DNA of 64,000 bases from Bacillus shivajii (lineage in GTDB: Bacteria; Bacillota; Bacilli; Bacillales; Salisediminibacteriaceae). The stretch lies in NCBI RefSeq assembly GCF_020519665.1, contig NZ_CP084703.1:4278001-4342000 (forward strand), read 5' to 3'. This document shows positions 61,223 to 64,000 of the stretch, piece by piece (position 1 is the stretch's first letter; each line of letters begins with the position of its first letter). A program made the position numbers and the translations under genes. The notes under the pieces are model-generated. The model was not told the DNA's origin. It was given only the letters and a program-made list of their open reading frames with translations, and did not search any database.

Positions 61223-61337
61223 GTTGATGAAAATGGAGTGCTCCTGCGGAAAAACGAGCGAGTTGAGATCCCTGAGAGCAGAAGCTCGAAGTAGCTCAAC
61301 CGTTCGTCGGTGTAAAGCGAGTCTAATTTTCATCAAC
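61223..61337. repeat. 115-bp element with 12-bp terminal inverted repeats
   Basis: GTTGATGAAAAT at the left end and ATTTTCATCAAC at the right end are perfect inverted repeats. The inside has GAGTTGAG/CTCAAC pairing and blocks like GCTCCTGCGG and GAAGCTCGAAG that echo the 57-bp repeat unit. No gene. The stretch to 61491 holds the promoter of the next gene. Confidence 0.75.
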
Positions 61338-61491
61338 GATTAGGTATAACAAAAAACAGGATGTTGAGGTGGTTTTTCATAAAATATTCTCTTCCTTTCA
61401 AAAATCCTCGTTTAATTTATTTATCATAAGGTTATTACAAAAGTGAAACGAGTTAATTAGACATTGAAAAATTAAAGGAGGAGGAAAAAAA

Positions 61492-62076
61492 GTGAAAAGA
61501 TTCATTAGTATCCTTACTGTTTTCATCCTAGTATTCAGTTATTCTGCGTCAGCCATTGCAGATTCTCACGGTGAGCCACCTATCGAGGAGTTAGAGGAGC
61601 AATTCAAAAATTTAATTGAAGTAGAGACAGATGATGACCAAAAAGTTGTTGAATTTGATTCAACAGAACAATTCGAACAAGCTTTCCATCAAATTATGAG
61701 TGACGAGCTAGCTGACTTTTATTTAGGTCAATATTTTAAAGAAGATGATGATGGATATTATCATTTACCCCAAGATGCCCCAGCCTACATTGATTTTGAA
61801 CAAGAATATACATTAGAAGAAGTCAATAATAACCAATATCACCTTACACAATCACGCGAAGATGCACTGAGAGGTGAATTCACACTAACGGTTCATTATG
61901 AGTATGCGAATGACCAATGGATTATTGCAGATAGGAATGACCTAGCTGATGTTGAAGAAGGTGGAGAGCTTCCTGATACAGCTACTTCTTATCCTTTGTG
62001 GACAATAGCTGGCTTGATCTTAGCAGGAACAGGAGTTATTTTAATAACTCGCAAACAATTAGTAAATAATCAGTAG
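61492..62076 (+). CDS. Exported protein with class D sortase sorting signal (LPDTA)
   Basis: 194 residues. N-terminal signal peptide (about 1-23, ASAIADS cleavage region), an acidic extracellular domain, then LPDTATSYPLW near residue 163, a hydrophobic stretch and a basic end (ITRKQLVNNQ). LPDTA is the motif cut by class D sortases in Bacillus. The sortase gene is the next gene. The protein would be joined to the wall; function of its ectodomain is unknown. Ribosome-binding site AAAGGAGGAGG. Confidence 0.88.
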   Translation: MKRFISILTVFILVFSYSASAIADSHGEPPIEELEEQFKNLIEVETDDDQKVVEFDSTEQFEQAFHQIMSDELADFYLGQYFKEDDDGYYHLPQDAPAYIDFEQEYTLEEVNNNQYHLTQSREDALRGEFTLTVHYEYANDQWIIADRNDLADVEEGGELPDTATSYPLWTIAGLILAGTGVILITRKQLVNNQ

Positions 62077-62094
62077 TGTTAAACTTACTTTTTT

Positions 62095-62200
62095 GCTGTA
62101 TGGCGAAGACAGAGGCGTAGTTGCGACGCACAGGATGTGCTAGCATCGGCGTTCCGAGAGGACGTCGGGTCTTTAGCCGGTAAACCTTACTTTACACATT
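62095..62200. repeat. Repeat-like insert between the sortase substrate and sortase genes
   Basis: A GC-richer block with the hairpin GCAC-AGGAT-GTGC near 62129-62142 and GGACGTCGGG, related to the hairpin family at 50931-51063. It has no gene. Confidence 0.55.
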
Positions 62201-62281
62201 AAATTTTTAGCTACGCCGAGTGACTAAGCCACAGTTCTAAAATTTTATACATTCTTAAAGTGTTAAAAAGGAGAATATCAA

Positions 62282-62896
62282 ATGAAAATACTCGGTCTCC
62301 TTTTATTGTTATCAGGGGGTATGATTTTTTCTTATAACGGTTATACATGGCTCGAACAGCGAAACTCTGTTGTAGACCTTTCAATGCAATCAAATACGCA
62401 TGCTATGGACTACCAACTAGTAGAAAAAGAAAGCTCAACAAACATTGAAAAGAGTGAGCCAGAAAATATTCCGTTGCTTGAAGAAGGTTCCCAAATAGCT
62501 GAGTTAACCATTCCTAAGCTTGAAAGGTTGTACCCTGTTTACTGGGGAACTGAGTCAACTTCCTTAAAAAAGGGAGTTGGAATGTATGATAGTCAATGGA
62601 CAGTCACACCAGACATTGTAGGTCATACAGTTCTATCTGGACATCGAGACACAGTATTTAGAGACGTTGGAGATTTAGTAGAAGGTGATCAATTACATTT
62701 GAAATTTGAAGGGACCAACTATATTTATGAAATCGTAGATATTTGGATCACAGATAAAAATGATCGTACGGTTATTGTAAATAAAGATAGCTCTATCTTA
62801 ACTTTAACGACTTGCTATCCCTTCAATTACCTTGGGAATGCTCCAGAGCGTTATATTATCCAATCAGAACTTATAAGAAAAGAAAAGAACAGCTAG
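62282..62896 (+). CDS. Class D sortase
   Basis: 204 residues. One N-terminal membrane anchor (about 3-20), then the sortase beta-barrel. The catalytic His is in LSGHRDTVFRD (near residue 120), the Cys in TLTTCYPF (near 180), and the Arg in NAPERYII (near 192). The TLTTCYPFNYxGNAPxR pattern is typical of class D sortases such as YhcS, which recognise LPDT(A/S). Its likely substrate is encoded 205 bp upstream. Ribosome-binding site AAAAGGAG. Confidence 0.93.
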   Translation: MKILGLLLLLSGGMIFSYNGYTWLEQRNSVVDLSMQSNTHAMDYQLVEKESSTNIEKSEPENIPLLEEGSQIAELTIPKLERLYPVYWGTESTSLKKGVGMYDSQWTVTPDIVGHTVLSGHRDTVFRDVGDLVEGDQLHLKFEGTNYIYEIVDIWITDKNDRTVIVNKDSSILTLTTCYPFNYLGNAPERYIIQSELIRKEKNS

Positions 62897-63060
62897 ATTT
62901 AGGGGTTGTTTCATGTTGTTTGACATGGAACAACCCCATCTTTTCACCCATATTTATCATGGATTCATTCTTACATTCACGCCTTTCTTTATGATTGATC
63001 TTTTAGTCGTCCATACTTATCATGTAATAAGCAAATCACCTTTTTACTTAGGAGGTAAAC

Positions 63061-63993
63061 ATGAACATTACATTTTTAGGAACTGGGTCTGGCGTACCTG
63101 CAAAACATCGAAATGTTTCTTCCTTAGCTTTACATTTGATGAATAAGCAAGCTTCGATTTGGCTCTTTGATTGTGGGGAAGCAACACAACATCAAATATT
63201 ACATACCCCCATTAAGTTAAGACGAGTGGAAAAAATCTTTATTACTCATTTACACGGTGACCACATTTTTGGATTACCAGGTGTGTTAGGAAGTCGTTCC
63301 TTTCAAGGTGCAGAAACACCTTTAAACATCTATGGACCAAAGGGGATCAAGGAATTTATTGAAATTTCTCTTAAAACAAGTGGCACTCATTTAAGGTACC
63401 CGCTGTATATCGAAGAATTTAATCAGGAAGGAAAGTTATTTGAAGACAATGAGTTTCTAGTGTCGACTGCCAAGCTCGTTCATGGTCTACCATCTTTTGG
63501 ATTTAGAGTACAGCAAAAAGACCTCCCTGGTCCGTTATTAATGGACAAAGTAAAAGCAGCACAAATTGAACCTGGTCCTATTTTAAAAAAATTAAAAGAT
63601 GGTCGATCGATCACTTTGCCAGATGGAAGAACTGTAAATGGGCAAGACTTTATCGGACCTCCTAAAAAAGGGAAGGTTGTTACCGTCTTAGGTGATACAC
63701 GGTTCAATGAGAGGTCGATTCCATTAGCGAAAAATGCTAATGTGCTAATTCACGAAGCTACCTTCGCAAAAGAGGACCACCTTCTAGCCAATGAATATTT
63801 TCACTCAACAACCGTGGAAGCAGCGACAATCGCAAAACAAGCTGGGGTAAAACAACTTATCCTTAACCACATAAGTACACGATACCAAGCTGAAGATATT
63901 AAAACATTATTAAATGAAGCAAAAGAAATCTTCCCTCATACGTTTGTTGCAGACGATTTTTCTACATTTAAAGTGCCAACTTCTTTTTCATAA
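63061..63993 (+). CDS. rnz: Ribonuclease Z (tRNA 3' endonuclease)
   Basis: 310 residues; a metallo-beta-lactamase-fold enzyme that cuts precursor tRNAs at the discriminator base. The zinc motif [12 protein letters not shown] is near residues 63-74, with [12 protein letters not shown] at the N-terminus and the late His in LNHIST. A flexible-arm region ([15 protein letters not shown] and [11 protein letters not shown]) for tRNA binding is present. Ribosome-binding site AGGAGG. It ends 7 bp before the window edge. Confidence 0.97.
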   Translation: MNITFLGTGSGVPAKHRNVSSLALHLMNKQASIWLFDCGEATQHQILHTPIKLRRVEKIFITHLHGDHIFGLPGVLGSRSFQGAETPLNIYGPKGIKEFIEISLKTSGTHLRYPLYIEEFNQEGKLFEDNEFLVSTAKLVHGLPSFGFRVQQKDLPGPLLMDKVKAAQIEPGPILKKLKDGRSITLPDGRTVNGQDFIGPPKKGKVVTVLGDTRFNERSIPLAKNANVLIHEATFAKEDHLLANEYFHSTTVEAATIAKQAGVKQLILNHISTRYQAEDIKTLLNEAKEIFPHTFVADDFSTFKVPTSFS

Positions 63994-64000
63994 CCCTTCA

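Overview
The window looks like chromosome from a low-GC, endospore-forming member of the Bacillaceae. Signs of this are strong AGGAGG ribosome-binding sites, TTG/GTG starts, three SspH spore-protein genes, B. subtilis-type relatives (NsrR/Hmp, GbsR, YqgV, QueF, class D sortase) and SAM-I and c-di-GMP-I riboswitches. Many surface and lipoproteins are rich in Asp/Glu, and a glycine-betaine-type transporter and a choline-type symporter are present, which suits a halophilic or alkaliphilic bacillus. That habitat is an inference.

Layout. 0-9 kb: the end of a Rieske protein, an M20 amidohydrolase, a membrane protein with a PilZ protein, a FAD amine oxidase, a DJ-1/PfpI protein, glutaminyl-tRNA synthetase (unusual in Bacilli), a DUF2935 protein, and a tiny FbpA-like protein behind a SAM-I riboswitch. 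8.4-11.7 kb: fdhD plus a molybdopterin oxidoreductase with a cre-like site. 11.7-12.9 kb: a yidC2 gene preceded by a MifM-like arrest-peptide leader whose downstream hairpin buries the yidC2 Shine-Dalgarno. 13-17 kb: YqgV, a di-haem cytochrome related to RoxA/MauG, and queuosine genes (yhhQ-queF). 17-22.2 kb: one cluster with a 2-hydroxyacid dehydrogenase, a class II aldolase and an OpuA/ProU-type ABC importer. 22.2-30.5 kb: a complete monoderm Tad/Flp pilus operon with four tandem identical flp pilin genes, behind a c-di-GMP-I riboswitch and terminator.

31-40 kb: a DUF421 protein, an ABC ATPase relic, an RlmI-like methyltransferase, the glyoxylate shunt (glcB, a small zinc-ribbon-like protein, aceA), and the divergent nsrR/hmp nitric-oxide module. 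40-42 kb: a polar amino-acid ABC importer. 42-46.5 kb: an accessory, gene-poor stretch with small membrane and lipoproteins, repeated intergenic fragments and a decayed betaine-aldehyde dehydrogenase. 46.5-49.3 kb: gbsR, a CHT1-like choline-type symporter and sspH. 49.4-58.2 kb: the arginine operon carA-carB-argF-argG-argH behind an ARG-box promoter, with a 745-bp block of repeats between argG and argH. 58.3-64 kb: a GNAT acetyltransferase, a six-copy 57-bp tandem repeat inside a MITE-like element, a Gfo/Idh/MocA oxidoreductase with an in-frame stop, two more sspH genes, a class D sortase with its LPDTA substrate, and ribonuclease Z.

The strongest observations are: (1) the MifM-like nascent-chain sensor upstream of yidC2; (2) c-di-GMP control of a Tad pilus operon; (3) a SAM riboswitch controlling a 46-aa protein; (4) a MITE-like family that carries a variable number of internal 57-bp repeats.
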